Part shown: positions 45,901-53,529 of the stretch, one piece after another
How the letters are laid out: each line of letters starts with the position of its first letter
Position numbering within the stretch: the first letter of the stretch is position 1
Assembly (NCBI GenBank): GCA_022843625.1
Contig: JALHNH010000002.1
Location: 124,001-188,000 of the forward strand
Reading direction: 5' to 3'
Origin: Bryobacter sp.
GTDB lineage: Bacteria > Acidobacteriota > Terriglobia > Bryobacterales > Bryobacteraceae
Length of the DNA stretch: 64,000 nucleotides
Notes under the pieces: model-generated
Seen by the model: the letters and a program-made list of their open reading frames with translations, nothing else
Told to the model about the DNA's origin: nothing
Database searches by the model: none
Position numbers and translations under genes: made by a program

Positions 45901-47448
45901 GTCGAGGTCTGCTGCAATGACGCCGGTCGCATTCCCATCTACTGCTTGAGTGGATCGCCATTTGAGGGTGCCGTCGTGTTCGAGGACGAGGAGGCGGAGG
46001 AAGGGATCGATGGTGATCAGTTCCGGACGGCCGTCGGCGTCGATGTCGGCGATCGTAGTGGAGGTTGCTGGGGAGACTTCGAGGGTTGGATCGGTGACGG
46101 TGAAGAGGACGGCGCCGGTGTTGCCCGAGACGACTCGCAGGATGCCGCGGTTGCCCACTATGTAGGTAGAGAAGACCACGTCGGGGATACCGTCGCCATT
46201 GACATCGCCGACGGTGGGAGTGCTGAGGGAGGCGCGTGAGGTCGGGATTTCTGTAAAGGATTCGGCGACCCACTTGACGGCAGGATTCAGTGCGGTGGAG
46301 GCAGGGGGAGTGAAGGTGCTGTTCTGGCCGGTGTGACGGAGGTTGTTGTTTTCGTCACTTTCGAGGATCACGTTGTTTGCGTCGACCAGGACGTGGATGA
46401 TGTTACCGGGGAAGAGGAGAGTGCCGGAGACGGGGATATTGGCGGAGGTGCTGGCATTAACCGTTAGCGAAGAAGCGACGCTGCCAGAGCCCAGAAGATT
46501 GTCGAGCATGAGATCGTAGCGACCGTTGTTGTTGCGGTCTTCAAAGGCAGTGAGCTGGAAGCCGGGAGAGGAGGTGGCAGAGCCGGCGTTGAGAATCGTG
46601 ACGGAGAGGGAACCGCTGGTAGCGAGAGTTTGGGGGTCTGTATTGACTGAGGCAGTGATTGCGGTAGGGCGCAGATCGGGTGCGGACTGGGCGAGGAGCA
46701 TGCCAAAGGGGAGGAGTGCGAGGAGACAGGTTTTTTTGGAGCGTCGGGCTAAGGCGGCGAGGGCGAGGGCTACAAGGGCTGCGGTAGAGGGTTCCGGGAC
46801 TTCCGTTGGACTGGTAGGACTGAGAGTGGCGAAGCCGTTGATGTAGATGGAGGCGACCGAATCGGGGTCGAAGTGGGCGAGGCCGGCGGCATCGGTAAGG
46901 CTGATGGTGCCGGTGGCGGTGAAGGTTTGTCCGACGGCGAGTTGGGCGACCTGGAAGAAGAGAGCGTGCGAGACGTCATCGGCTGGCCCAGAGGCCGGGA
47001 TCGCATTGGTGTTGTCGAGGGTGCCTGCGAGGCTGTTGGTGTAGATGTTGCCGAAGACGTATTCGGGCTCGTCTATTTCCCAGGCGGAAAAGGCGATGGA
47101 GTCTACGGGGGCGTTGATGGGCTGGAGGAAGGAGATGAATTCGCCGTATTCGTTGAAGAAGGTGTTGAGGTCGCGGTCGAGATCGAGATCGATGAAGAGA
47201 GTCCAGGAGGCGTTGGAGATGATCTCAGTGGTGTTGTTGGTGAAGGTGAAGCTGAACGAGCCGAGATTGTTGGCGTCAAGGTTTGACGTGAATTCCGGGG
47301 AAGAGTTGTTGAAGGTTGCTACAGGAGTGGGGTTGCCTGAGGAGTGCAGGAACGCTTCGAGGCTGACAATCTGGATGGACGTCGCTTGAAGTCCGGAGCA
47401 AAGCAAGCAGAGAAGAGCGAAGCGGATGAAGGCGGCAGATAAACGCAT
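39919..47448 (-). CDS. Giant RHS/YD-repeat protein fused to an N-terminal PEP-CTERM protein
   Basis: This is a 2509-residue exported protein. A signal peptide (MRLSAAFIRFALLCLLCSGL) and a beta-type domain run to about 215. An internal PEP-CTERM signal, VPEPSTAALVALALAALA followed by RRSKK, lies at 217-239, and a second hydrophobic leader-like stretch CLLALLPFGMLLAQ at about 241-254. Then come CARDB-like (257-376), FG-GAP/VCBS repeats (390-775; DVNGDGIPDVVF, DVDGDGQPEFGIV), a second CARDB (825-937), FN3-like (945-1030) and four He_PIG/cadherin-like repeats (about 1037-1405). The YD shell (about 1500-2400) follows with the core RLYSPQTGRFLQADPL and ends in a 76-residue tip. RHS shells enclose toxins or bind surfaces. 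The tip is hydrophobic and matches no toxin I know. Confidence 0.9.
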   Translation of the reverse strand: MRLSAAFIRFALLCLLCSGLQATSIQIVSLEAFLHSSGNPTPVATFNNSSPEFTSNLDANNLGSFSFTFTNNTTEIISNASWTLFIDLDLDRDLNTFFNEYGEFISFLQPINAPVDSIAFSAWEIDEPEYVFGNIYTNSLAGTLDNTNAIPASGPADDVSHALFFQVAQLAVGQTFTATGTISLTDAAGLAHFDPDSVASIYINGFATLSPTSPTEVPEPSTAALVALALAALARRSKKTCLLALLPFGMLLAQSAPDLRPTAITASVNTDPQTLATSGSLSVTILNAGSATSSPGFQLTAFEDRNNNGRYDLMLDNLLGSGSVASSLTVNASTSANIPVSGTLLFPGNIIHVLVDANNVILESDENNNLRHTGQNSTFTPPASTALNPAVKWVAESFTEIPTSRASLSTPTVGDVNGDGIPDVVFSTYIVGNRGILRVVSGNTGAVLFTVTDPTLEVSPATSTTIADIDADGRPELITIDPFLRLLVLEHDGTLKWRSTQAVDGNATGVIAADLDRNGTIELIAGRNVFSSTGTRLWRGTAARGLGYAGHIASAVADLDLDGNLEVIAGPTAYRADGSIYWNKLNTPATLLDGPVAIANFDSDPNPEILIRPYGNNLVYLLEHDGTIKWSVSHAIHQTWGGQPAIGDVDGDGQPEFGIVDRFNYILYETDGSIKWSIPIFETTSGVTSSVIFDLNNDGSSEIIYADQQKFYILRGSDGFILNQFPHGSTTAGEGPSVADIDLDGHADILVVADIPLSGTGPGLRAYTGLNNNWANTRPVWNQDGFTITNVNDNLTIPTITTPNWLTPGLNNFRTNGFLPNSVIQPNSAPDISVSLLRRLDANFPASTSLLARIGNGGSLPAPINRVEFRNGVGGPLLGALNTTRILNPGEYEDLAVTWLNPPSGQFNLVVTADTTNLIVEGSETNNQHAAQLIIGQGPFVTIDDLLPRAKDSGADLKWTPIPGAVSYNIYRRTPTGASTLLRGALITTTGAFSDQPLTNNSTYFYEVRWLNSLGQESRTGTESSVTPIPRTQRGDTPPSILTAPPTRGRTEAAYVYTPTVADPDPAEVLTWQITGAPAGMTQSPTGRLNWLPGAGQGGTYRISITVRDTRSRTATQTFTLFIETQIVNTPPQLISTPLSSANVGRIYSYAVRATDADAGDILTYLLDNGPSGMTLNSTTGLIQWTPTAQGAFPVVLRVRDLSGATATQSFTINTQNLNRGPAFTSIPPTTANANSTYNYIPAATDPDAGDTIAFALLSAPTGMTLNPTTGVILWTPNTSQVGAHPISIEARDNIGAIATQSWTIVVASAVSVNSPPVIFSEAVTQGRTNQPYAYDMNAFDPEGTTITYSLVTFPAGATINASTGLISWTPQPSQVGPQAFIARAQDLQGAAALQNFTVTVIDIPPATFELISPSVGTDLNRPVNIVATITDPNAGGPSLTWTVVLKKPGVLDRQLATGTGTITAASIATIDPTLLANDAYTVVVTITKGFESIVRELPYTVSGNLKLGQFTATIKDLTIPFVGVPLNITRIYDSIDTRSSDFGAGWRLGLFGSVVDAPTETPLQGITPGAKVYVTTPDGRRVGFRFTPSAPSFLFPNVVTPAFTPDPGVFDKLDVPETSVFLFDGVAFADLTNVWNPRRYNLTTKEGVRYEMDEIDGIKLIRDRNGNTLTFTPTAILSSTGVQLTLTRDGQNRITNIREPGGAELRYTYDAAGNLSTVADQLNQITRNFYENPAFPNYLTRSQDPSGRDVIRNVYDATGRLTASCPPEGNITTLAGCSQLSSTPGALTQTIFNGRGFRRDYIYDERGNLLTERRYLNALAFRDTVRTYDTANNLLTQRDPAGNLTSFTYDAAGNVLSRTDSANRRTTFTYSPLCNIISSSTDPAGGVSTNTFDSNCRLIFQRDRAGRTTEFRYDANGNQTHFIDPQGATTFRTFTPQGFPSTIRDPQGATANFGWSSTGDLLFKIDRNGRRIDYLVNAAHKTIRETWADGRVINYTYDSYGFILSASDPFATLTMQYDALGRQTRSQATYTGQPTFTLDYTFDADNNQTGTIDSLGGNTQFSFNGLDQVTTLTQSISGANNKRVQIDYDLADLPVSVSRFADLAGSLPVANTAMEYDCSGCPSRLSALRHTNPSGTAALNILTFGRNALGDITQMTDTEGLHLFEYDTARQLTRATHPNPLIQPQESYSYDSAGNRLTSHLSPTHQYSYQSGLGGNLLLSDAQFEYTYDAEGNLVQRRNRLDGTTLSYAYDFRNRVTAIIARNASAVETGRNSFSYDALNRRISLTESAGQTLFYFDALHPIVAIAPGGIVTRRLYENRLDAVLAEDVAGQTRWFLKDNVGTIRTVIDNSGSVLSQLLLDSFGRPLQNTNPAINTQLSFTARETLPLSGDIYFRARLYSPQTGRFLQADPLLPFAFNYASNSPLNRTDPLGLADSAPSYALIAARFAVKGSLCTVATAVLVYGLTGTAASGWDDLLVALYQGNMNLTIPQLQATFAAVPIEGACALYF
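46732..46800 (-). other. Internal PEP-CTERM sorting signal within the RHS gene
   Basis: Codes residues 217-239: VPEPSTAA, a 14-residue hydrophobic helix and a basic RRSKK cluster. In normal PEP-CTERM proteins this is the last part of the protein. Here the frame runs on for 2270 residues, beginning with a second signal-peptide-like segment. Confidence 0.85.
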
Positions 47449-47622
47449 AGTTGGTGTTCTTTTCGTTAGGTATTGCAGGCAAAGAGATCTATACAGAGAA
47501 CTCGTAAAGGACTGGTTTGGCGTCTCATGGAATTTGAAATCAATTGTCAGGATCTGGATTTGCGGACCAGCGATTTTGAGAATGGCCTATGCTACGCTAC
47601 TTTTTGGTTTTGATTCAAGAAG

Positions 47623-47639
47623 TTACCCTTTAGGGGTAA
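47623..47639. promoter_or_regulatory. Palindrome TTACCC-N5-GGGTAA upstream of the HTH gene
   Basis: A perfect 6-base inverted repeat ends 3 bases before the GGGAGG ribosome binding site of the HTH gene. It lies in the divergent region shared with the RHS gene. A similar ACCC-N8-GGGT occurs at 37693-37708 before the PEP-CTERM gene. Candidate operator; inferred. Confidence 0.45.
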
Positions 47640-47652
47640 ATGGGAGGCTGAG

Positions 47653-48519
47653 TTGGGATTTCGCTGCCGCTTTTTTCGTTCGGGTGACTTGCCGGCCGCT
47701 CTTCGATTGCTGGCGCAGGATCGGGGGCTGTTTCAGAGGGATTTGTGGAATCGGCTACCGGAACTGATTCTGGATCTGATGGAGCGCAAGCGATTGGTGG
47801 GCGGAGTGGTGGAGGATCTGGAGACGGGGAAGCTGGCGTTTTTTGGGATGACGGGATGGGCAAAGCCGGAGCGGATCGGCAAGGTTTTGGAGGGCAGGCC
47901 TGCCCTGTTTCGTGATGCACTGTTGCGTGAAGAGTCTATTTTCCTTTCGCCAAAACAGGTAGGTACAGCGAATGGATCGGGTGATCTGGCGCTTGTGCAC
48001 CTGGGGGGATGTCCGGATGAGAAAGACTTTGGATTGCCGAGGGGATTTGAGGTGCACCGGATGGCATTTTCGTTTTTTATGACGGTGCACGCGGGGTACC
48101 GGATTTCTGAATTCTGGCAGGAAAATCTGTTAGCTGAAGCGAGTTTGCATGCGGAATCGATGGGGATGAGCGAGGTGAAGCGTGAAGGTGGGGTAGGGAG
48201 GTTGTTTTGCTTTAGCCGTGCCGACGCTGCTGCCAAGCCTGGGGCTCAATTGGCTTATCTGATGAAGTATCCACCACCGCGATTAGGGTTTACCCAGCCG
48301 CAGCAGAGATTGCTGGAACTGGCATTGCTCGATTACACGGATGCGGCAGCTGCTGAGGAATTAGGGATTTCAAGCGAAGCGGTGCGAAAGCGCTGGAGAG
48401 CGATTCATGCGCGTCATGAATTTGGGGAAGGGAAAGATCAAAGGCGTGGGCTGCTGGCTTATGTGAGGCAGCATCTGGAAGAGTTGCGGCCCTGGCCGAA
48501 GCCCAAAGTTGACCTTTAG
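47653..48519 (+). CDS. HTH (LuxR-like C-terminus) transcriptional regulator
   Basis: This is a 288-residue soluble protein. The C-terminal 65 residues (GFTQPQQRLLELALLDYTDA, then AAEELGISSEAVRKRWRAIH) form a LuxR/sigma-4-like helix-turn-helix. The N-terminal 200 residues look like a ligand or partner domain without a recognised family. The start is TTG, strongly supported by GGGAGG 5 bases upstream. It is divergent from the RHS gene and may control it and itself through the palindrome between them. Confidence 0.82.
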   Translation: MGFRCRFFRSGDLPAALRLLAQDRGLFQRDLWNRLPELILDLMERKRLVGGVVEDLETGKLAFFGMTGWAKPERIGKVLEGRPALFRDALLREESIFLSPKQVGTANGSGDLALVHLGGCPDEKDFGLPRGFEVHRMAFSFFMTVHAGYRISEFWQENLLAEASLHAESMGMSEVKREGGVGRLFCFSRADAAAKPGAQLAYLMKYPPPRLGFTQPQQRLLELALLDYTDAAAAEELGISSEAVRKRWRAIHARHEFGEGKDQRRGLLAYVRQHLEELRPWPKPKVDL

Positions 48520-48546
48520 TGGTCACGCGGCGGTATTTGGCCGGTC

Positions 48547-48798
48547 TTATGGCTCCACCTCGTCCTGGTATTCGAGCGGGATGTCGTTTACGGGGAACTG
48601 TTTTGGGTGGAGGGGAGCGGGGTCTCCTTCGTCTGATTCTTCGATACCTTCAAGAATGCCGGCTTCGATGAATTGGCCTTCTTCGAGGAGTTCTTCTACA
48701 CTTTCGGAGCTGGATTCCGGGTTGGAAGAGATGCCCTGGGTGTCTCCAGATTGACCGGCTGAATTGGGGCCGAGACCCTTTTGATTGTGCGTATCCAT
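48547..48798 (-). CDS. Small acidic hypothetical protein
   Basis: This is an 83-residue, strongly acidic protein (SSSESVEELLEEGQFIEAGI, EESDEGDP) without signal peptide or cysteines, probably partly disordered. Function unknown. It is convergent with the HTH gene and divergent from the DUF2383-like gene. No good ribosome binding site is seen, but codon use looks like that of a real gene. Confidence 0.6.
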   Translation of the reverse strand: MDTHNQKGLGPNSAGQSGDTQGISSNPESSSESVEELLEEGQFIEAGILEGIEESDEGDPAPLHPKQFPVNDIPLEYQDEVEP

Positions 48799-48863
48799 GA
48801 GATCAAAGCAGCAGGTTTGAGGCCAATTGGGGTTTGGTGGTCGAGGTGCAGCTGCTATTTATC

Positions 48864-49343
48864 ATGCAACCAACACAAGAAGCAGCTGGAGATTCGAAAG
48901 CAAGCGCTTTAAATAATTTGATTGAGACATCCAAGGATGGTGAAAACGGGTATGCTGCGGCAGCCAGAGATTGCAGCGACGCAAGCCTGAAGCACACTTT
49001 CATGCAGTACTCGCGCGAGAGGCGTGACTTTGCAGTGAAGTTGCAACGGATGGTGGAGGGTGAAGGGAAAATTGCCGAGGTGGATGGAACGGTTGCGGCA
49101 GCGGTGCATCGGGGATGGATCAACCTAAAATCGACCTTGTCGACGCGAGAGAACCTTGCGGTGCTTGAGGAATGCGAGCGGGGTGAGGATCATGCTGTGA
49201 CCCAGTACATGGAAGCGATCGAAGGGGGAGAGCTTGGGAGTGCCGCAGAACTCGTACAGCAGCAGTGCAATCAAGTGAAGAAAGCCCATGCTGAGATTGT
49301 CAAATTGAGGGACAAGCGCAAGGGGAATCTACCCGCGAATTAA
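48864..49343 (+). CDS. PA2169-family four-helix-bundle protein (DUF2383)
   Basis: This 159-residue helical protein starts MQPTQEAAGDSKASALNNLI. Family features are NNLIETSKDGENGYAAAARD near the N-terminus, FMQYSRERRDFAVKLQRMV in the second helix and a last helix with QQCNQVKKAHAEIVKLRD. The acidic and His residues at intervals recall ferritin-like bundles, and such proteins are linked to stress responses. The function is unproven. A GTG-type start ten codons upstream is unlikely. A strong hairpin follows the gene. Confidence 0.85.
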   Translation: MQPTQEAAGDSKASALNNLIETSKDGENGYAAAARDCSDASLKHTFMQYSRERRDFAVKLQRMVEGEGKIAEVDGTVAAAVHRGWINLKSTLSTRENLAVLEECERGEDHAVTQYMEAIEGGELGSAAELVQQQCNQVKKAHAEIVKLRDKRKGNLPAN

Positions 49344-49351
49344 AGGTATTC

Positions 49352-49381
49352 GGGGGAGCATTCCGAAGAAGGTGCTCCCCC
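49352..49381 (+). terminator. Hairpin after the DUF2383-like gene
   Basis: GGGGGAGCA pairs with TGCTCCCCC over 9 bases, with a 12-base loop, starting 8 bases after the stop codon. It has no T-run. Confidence 0.65.
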
Positions 49382-49402
49382 CGGGCTGGTTGGCGCTAGG
49401 AG

Positions 49403-49597
49403 TCACAGCTTTTCGCGGGAAGATTTGGCAACCTTCTTAACAGCTTTTTTCGGAGATGCAGTGCTTTGGGGCCAGTCATTCTGCATGGAAGCGTAGGACT
49501 CCGTCGAAACGGTCGAATCTTTTTTTGATCGGCTCGTTCCTTGCTTCTTTCGTTTGTTGATGTTGTTGACCAGAGAGTTTTTGGTATTCGTTGCCAT
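49403..49597 (-). CDS. Small basic hypothetical protein
   Basis: This 64-residue lysine/serine-rich protein starts MATNTKNSLVNNINKRKKQG and contains SKKDSTVSTESYASMQNDWP. I recognise this as a recurring small acidobacterial protein without known function; its charge would suit nucleic-acid binding. An upstream in-frame start gives 43 unnatural residues and was rejected. Confidence 0.65.
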   Translation of the reverse strand: MATNTKNSLVNNINKRKKQGTSRSKKDSTVSTESYASMQNDWPQSTASPKKAVKKVAKSSREKL

Positions 49598-49742
49598 ATC
49601 AACGTTAGGGCAATTGCAGTGCCAAGTTAAAACGGTGAGCGGGGCATTGCGGAATCGTGCAAGTAAGGGATACGCCCGACATGAATTCGAGCACGGGCTA
49701 GTGAGGGCTTTGCCAGCACGTTCCATTTGTTAGAGTTTGGAA

Positions 49743-50375
49743 ATGGTCTACAAACTGATTTTGTTAAGCACTCTCCCCTTCCTGTGCCTAGCTCAGATTG
49801 GAACGTCCTTTGAGGCAAAGATGGTGCGAGTAAAGATCGATATGCCAGCTAGTCAGCAAGGCGTCGATCTTTTTCCAGACCGGGAGCAGCCGCTCGAATT
49901 AGACAGCTATCAGAAGCGATTGAGGCAATTTGGAATTGCGTTGCATGCCGGGGACACGGTCATGGTGACCAAGGTGAAGGTGAAAGAGAAGGCCATTGAG
50001 TTCCACCTGGGCGGCGGAGGATATGGGACGTTCTGGGATGAAAAGGCGACAAACAGCGCATCGACAGGATATAAGTCTGCGCAGGAGCGGAGCCTGGAGA
50101 GCAGGATCCGGAATGAGAAGGACCCGTCGCTGCGACGGAGTCTTGAGAGTGCTCTACGGTCTGAACGGAGTTCCCGGCAGCGGCGGGATGCCCGGGAGCG
50201 GGCGCAGGGGGAGATCGTGAAAGAGGCTAAGGAGCAGCGGATAGCTGCCAAGCGCCTGGATGGAGGATCGCGATTTAATATCAGGTTCGAGGGAGCTGTG
50301 CCGCCTGAAGCGGTAACAGCGGAAATGATCAGGAATGCACTGACGAAGTATGTTCAGTTTGAGGGTGACCGCTGA
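49743..50375 (+). CDS. Exported hypothetical protein
   Basis: This is a 210-residue protein with a signal peptide (MVYKLILLSTLPFLCLAQ). A short beta domain follows (MVRVKIDMPASQQGVDLFPD, HAGDTVMVTKVKVKEKAIEF), then a long charged helix rich in Arg/Glu (RSLESRIRNEKDPSLRRSLE), probably coiled-coil. The family is not recognised. A TTG two codons upstream is an alternative start. Its last 22 bases overlap the convergent kinase gene. Confidence 0.75.
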   Translation: MVYKLILLSTLPFLCLAQIGTSFEAKMVRVKIDMPASQQGVDLFPDREQPLELDSYQKRLRQFGIALHAGDTVMVTKVKVKEKAIEFHLGGGGYGTFWDEKATNSASTGYKSAQERSLESRIRNEKDPSLRRSLESALRSERSSRQRRDARERAQGEIVKEAKEQRIAAKRLDGGSRFNIRFEGAVPPEAVTAEMIRNALTKYVQFEGDR

Positions 50376-51751
50376 GGAAGTGTTAGGCGGAAGTGGGAAC
50401 CGGCGGAGCTTGTCTCGACGAGATGGAGGTGGCCGGAGTGAGCTTCGGCGATGCGGCGGGCTATAGGGAGGCCTAGACCTGCCCCGCCGGAATTGTCGCT
50501 GCCGCGGGTGCGAGAGGTGTCCGGGCGGTAGAAACGTTCGAAGATTTTTTCTCGGTCGGATTCGGCAATGCCGGTGCCCTGATCGATGATGTCGATTTGG
50601 AGCTGGTCGTTTTGGTGCTTGGCTTCGATTTTGATGGTGGAGTTTGGTGGGGAGTATTTAATGGCGTTGTCGAGGAGGATCATGATGGCCTGGCGGATGC
50701 GGGTAAGGTCACCGTGGCAGGGGAGTTCTTCGAAGGGGCCGACGCGGAGGTGGATTTGTTTTTTTGCTGCGAGCAGGCGAGCAGCGGCAGCGGATTCGGC
50801 GATTATTTCTTCGAGGTAGAAGCGTTCGGGTTGGAGCTGAAGGGCAGTTGCATCCGATGTTGCCAGTAGAAACATATCTTCGACCAGGCGGCCCATGCGC
50901 TGGAGTTGGCCTTCGATGACAGTGAGGGCGTCGCGGTATTCGGCCTCCGTGCGATTTGGCCTTTCTAGGGTGACCTGGGCCGATGTGCGGGCGATGGAGA
51001 CAGGGGTCCGCAGTTCATGGGAGGCGTCGGACATGAAGCGGCGCTGGACTTCGAAAGAGGCCTCGAGACGGTCGAGGAGGAGGTTGAAGGATTTGCCGAG
51101 GCGGCCGAGTTCGTCTTTGGGGTTGGAGATCTGGAGGCGCTGGCTGAGGTTGTCGGCGGAAATCGCGTCCGTTGTGGCCGACATCGCTGCCAATGGGGCG
51201 AGGCTCTTGCGTACGAGCCAAAAGCCGCCGGTGAGAGCAAGCAGTAGCGGGATGGGCAGGCCGAAGAGAAAGGCTTGCTGGAGGGCGAGGATTTCTGCGT
51301 CGGTCTGGCGTTCTGAGCCGGCACCGATGAGGATGTAGTTATTGCCGGCTACATTGGTTTGGAGGCGCATGTAGCGGTAACCGTTTTCAGACCAGACGGT
51401 GTTGTTGGAATGGATGTGTTTGAGGAGATCGGTAGTGGGGTGTTCTGGTTTTGTGCCGACGGTTTGGGTGCCTTTCATGACGGCGAGTTGGAGGTCTGGG
51501 AAGGTGAGCGGGTGGATGGTGCGAAGGACAAAGCGGAAGGATTCTTCGCCGTCACGGACGCCGCCGTGTTCTTCGATTTCGTGGTCGAGTGAGGAGCCGA
51601 TGACGCGGAGGGCGGTTTCGAGGCGAGTGTCGAGGCGGTCGTAGTGGTTGCGGGTGAGCTGTTGGTAAACGAACCAGGAGGCTGCGCCGAGGGTGGCTGT
51701 GAGCACGGCAGCGTAATAGAGAGTGAGGCGGACGCGGAGGGAGCTAGTCAT
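50354..51751 (-). CDS. CusS-like sensor histidine kinase
   Basis: This is a 465-residue membrane kinase. It has transmembrane helices at about residues 10-30 and 160-182, with a periplasmic sensor between. A HAMP segment (ATTDAISADNLSQRLQI) leads to His245 in SDASHELRTPVSIARTSAQV, an N-box (ILLDNAIKYSPPN) and a G-box (GGAGLGLPIARRIAEAHSG). The pattern is that of heavy-metal-type kinases (CusS group). The signal cannot be told, as no metal efflux genes are near. It overlaps the end of the regulator gene by 8 bases, so the two are coupled. Confidence 0.92.
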   Translation of the reverse strand: MTSSLRVRLTLYYAAVLTATLGAASWFVYQQLTRNHYDRLDTRLETALRVIGSSLDHEIEEHGGVRDGEESFRFVLRTIHPLTFPDLQLAVMKGTQTVGTKPEHPTTDLLKHIHSNNTVWSENGYRYMRLQTNVAGNNYILIGAGSERQTDAEILALQQAFLFGLPIPLLLALTGGFWLVRKSLAPLAAMSATTDAISADNLSQRLQISNPKDELGRLGKSFNLLLDRLEASFEVQRRFMSDASHELRTPVSIARTSAQVTLERPNRTEAEYRDALTVIEGQLQRMGRLVEDMFLLATSDATALQLQPERFYLEEIIAESAAAARLLAAKKQIHLRVGPFEELPCHGDLTRIRQAIMILLDNAIKYSPPNSTIKIEAKHQNDQLQIDIIDQGTGIAESDREKIFERFYRPDTSRTRGSDNSGGAGLGLPIARRIAEAHSGHLHLVETSSAGSHFRLTLPQRSPSN

Positions 51752-52427
51752 CGGTGGCGAGTACTCCGAGAACGTAGCCTTCGCCTCTGCGGGTGTGGAG
51801 GAGTTTCGTTTCGCTGGGGAGATCGATTTTTTTACGCAAGCGCTGGATGTAGACCTCGATCAAGTTGGAGAAGGGATCGTAGGTTTCATCCCAAACGTGT
51901 TCAGAAATTTCAGCGCGACCTATGACAGTACCTTGCTGGCGGGCGAGGAATTCGAGGAGTGCGTATTCTTTGGCGGTGAGTGGGATGAGACGATCGCGGC
52001 GGCGTACTTCGCGCTTGCGGGTGTCGAGCTTGAGGTCTGCTACCTGAAAGGTGTTGTGAGTGAGGGCGGGGCCGCGTCTGAGGAGGGCTCTGACGCGGGC
52101 CGTGAGCTCGCCAAAGTCGAAGGGTTTGGTGAGGTAATCGTCGGCACCGGAGTCGAGGCCTTTGATGCGGCTGGCGACTTCGTCCTGGGCGGTGAGGAGC
52201 AGGATCGGGGTGGTGTGTCCGGCTCGACGGAGAGTGCGGCAGACGGTGAAGCCGTCGAGACCGGGGAGCATGACATCAAGGATGATGAGGTCGTATTGAT
52301 TGACGTGAGTTTTGTTGATCGCATCGGGGCCGGTGGTAGCGAGATCTACGGCGTAGGTCTGCTCTCGCAGGCCTTTGGAGAGCATGCGGGCGGCTTCGGC
52401 TTCGTCTTCAACCAACAAGAGTCGCAT
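51744..52427 (-). CDS. OmpR/PhoB-family response regulator
   Basis: This is a 227-residue regulator with acidic pocket residues in LLLVEDE, phosphoacceptor Asp51 in LIILDVMLPGLDG and Lys101 in YLTKPFDFGEL. The winged helix has LTAKEYALLEFLARQQGTVI and the recognition stretch NLIEVYIQRLRKKID. It is first in the two-gene kinase-regulator unit and divergent, by 41 bases, from the three alpha/beta hydrolase genes. That makes those hydrolases the obvious target candidates. Confidence 0.92.
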   Translation of the reverse strand: MRLLLVEDEAEAARMLSKGLREQTYAVDLATTGPDAINKTHVNQYDLIILDVMLPGLDGFTVCRTLRRAGHTTPILLLTAQDEVASRIKGLDSGADDYLTKPFDFGELTARVRALLRRGPALTHNTFQVADLKLDTRKREVRRRDRLIPLTAKEYALLEFLARQQGTVIGRAEISEHVWDETYDPFSNLIEVYIQRLRKKIDLPSETKLLHTRRGEGYVLGVLATDD

Positions 52428-52468
52428 TCCTCTTGATTGTAGTTTCGATGTTGATAGGATTTGGGCTT

Positions 52469-53515
52469 ATGCGAATCTTTGCTTGTGTTTTGGTTGTGAG
52501 TGGATTGGGTTTGGGGCAGGGGTTACCGCCCCTGCCAGCGCCGATGGGGATTCCGAAGCCGGGGCCGGTGACGGATGCTGCTTACGCGCCGCAGCCGATT
52601 CTGTCTGGCGGTGTGGTAATTCCGCTCTATCCGGTGGGGAGCCCGTTTTTGAAGGCCGAGAAGGTGCGCGAGGCGGAGGTTTACAACATGAGTGCTGTGG
52701 TGCCGGGGCGGATCAGCAGCATTGTGAACATCCACAATCCTTCGATTGAAGTGCATGTTGTGGAGCGGGGAATCAATACGGGGGCGGTAGTGATTCTAGC
52801 TGCGGGTGGTGGGCACCGGACGCTGAATGTGGGAGGGGAGAGTGCGGACTTTGTGCCTTACTTTTACAACTATGGGGTCAATACGGTGATCTTGCGGAAC
52901 CGGCTGCGGTCGGATGGTTATGATGCTCGCGTCGATGCGGTGAATGATGCGCTGCAGGCGGTGCGGCTGGTTCGGAGTTATGCCAAGGAATTTAACTTTG
53001 ACCCGAACAAGATCGGGATTATGGGGTTCTCGGCAGGGGCGGAGTTATCGGCACCGGCGGCGGTGGAGTATGTCGAGTTTGACCGGAAGAATCCGGGAGT
53101 GAGTTCACGGCCTGATTTTGTGGGGATCATTTATCCGGGGCCATCGCCATTTGCGCGGGGCCGGACTGCGCCGGAGATTCCGGCTGCGGTGCCGCCGGCG
53201 TTTATTGCAAGCGGGGGACCAGGGGACCGGATGCATGCGATCTGGGCGATGGATTATTACAGCGCGATGCTGGCTAAGAGTGTGCCGAATATCGAGATGC
53301 ACTTGTACGGAAACGGGCGCCATCCGGGGGATCCGCTGCCGGATGGATCACGGATGAGTGGAGGCCTGACGGACCGGCGAGGGATACCGATGGGTACCTG
53401 GCAAGCAAGGTTTATCGACTGGTTCCGGGATCTGGGTTTTTTGGGAATGAGCGGCGTGGAGACGAAGGCCGCGAAGGATTCGGCCTGCTTCCAGACCGGG
53501 AAAACCGGATGTTGA
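52469..53515 (+). CDS. Alpha/beta hydrolase (acetylxylan-esterase/BD-FAE-like), copy 1 of 3
   Basis: This is a 348-residue secreted hydrolase. A signal peptide (MRIFACVLVVSGLGLG) is followed by a proline-rich segment. The core has AVVILAAGGGHRTLNVG as the oxyanion-loop strand and the nucleophile elbow GFSAGAE, with the likely His in YGNGRHPGD. Relatives hydrolyse esters of polysaccharides or small molecules. It differs from the next two copies by an insertion after the His (DPLPDGSRMSG) and by a different C-terminal tail with two cysteines. The ATG follows AGGA at 10 bases; a 21-base stretch around this start recurs at the start of copy 2. Confidence 0.88.
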   Translation: MRIFACVLVVSGLGLGQGLPPLPAPMGIPKPGPVTDAAYAPQPILSGGVVIPLYPVGSPFLKAEKVREAEVYNMSAVVPGRISSIVNIHNPSIEVHVVERGINTGAVVILAAGGGHRTLNVGGESADFVPYFYNYGVNTVILRNRLRSDGYDARVDAVNDALQAVRLVRSYAKEFNFDPNKIGIMGFSAGAELSAPAAVEYVEFDRKNPGVSSRPDFVGIIYPGPSPFARGRTAPEIPAAVPPAFIASGGPGDRMHAIWAMDYYSAMLAKSVPNIEMHLYGNGRHPGDPLPDGSRMSGGLTDRRGIPMGTWQARFIDWFRDLGFLGMSGVETKAAKDSACFQTGKTGC

Positions 53516-53529
53516 TAGGATTTGGGCTT

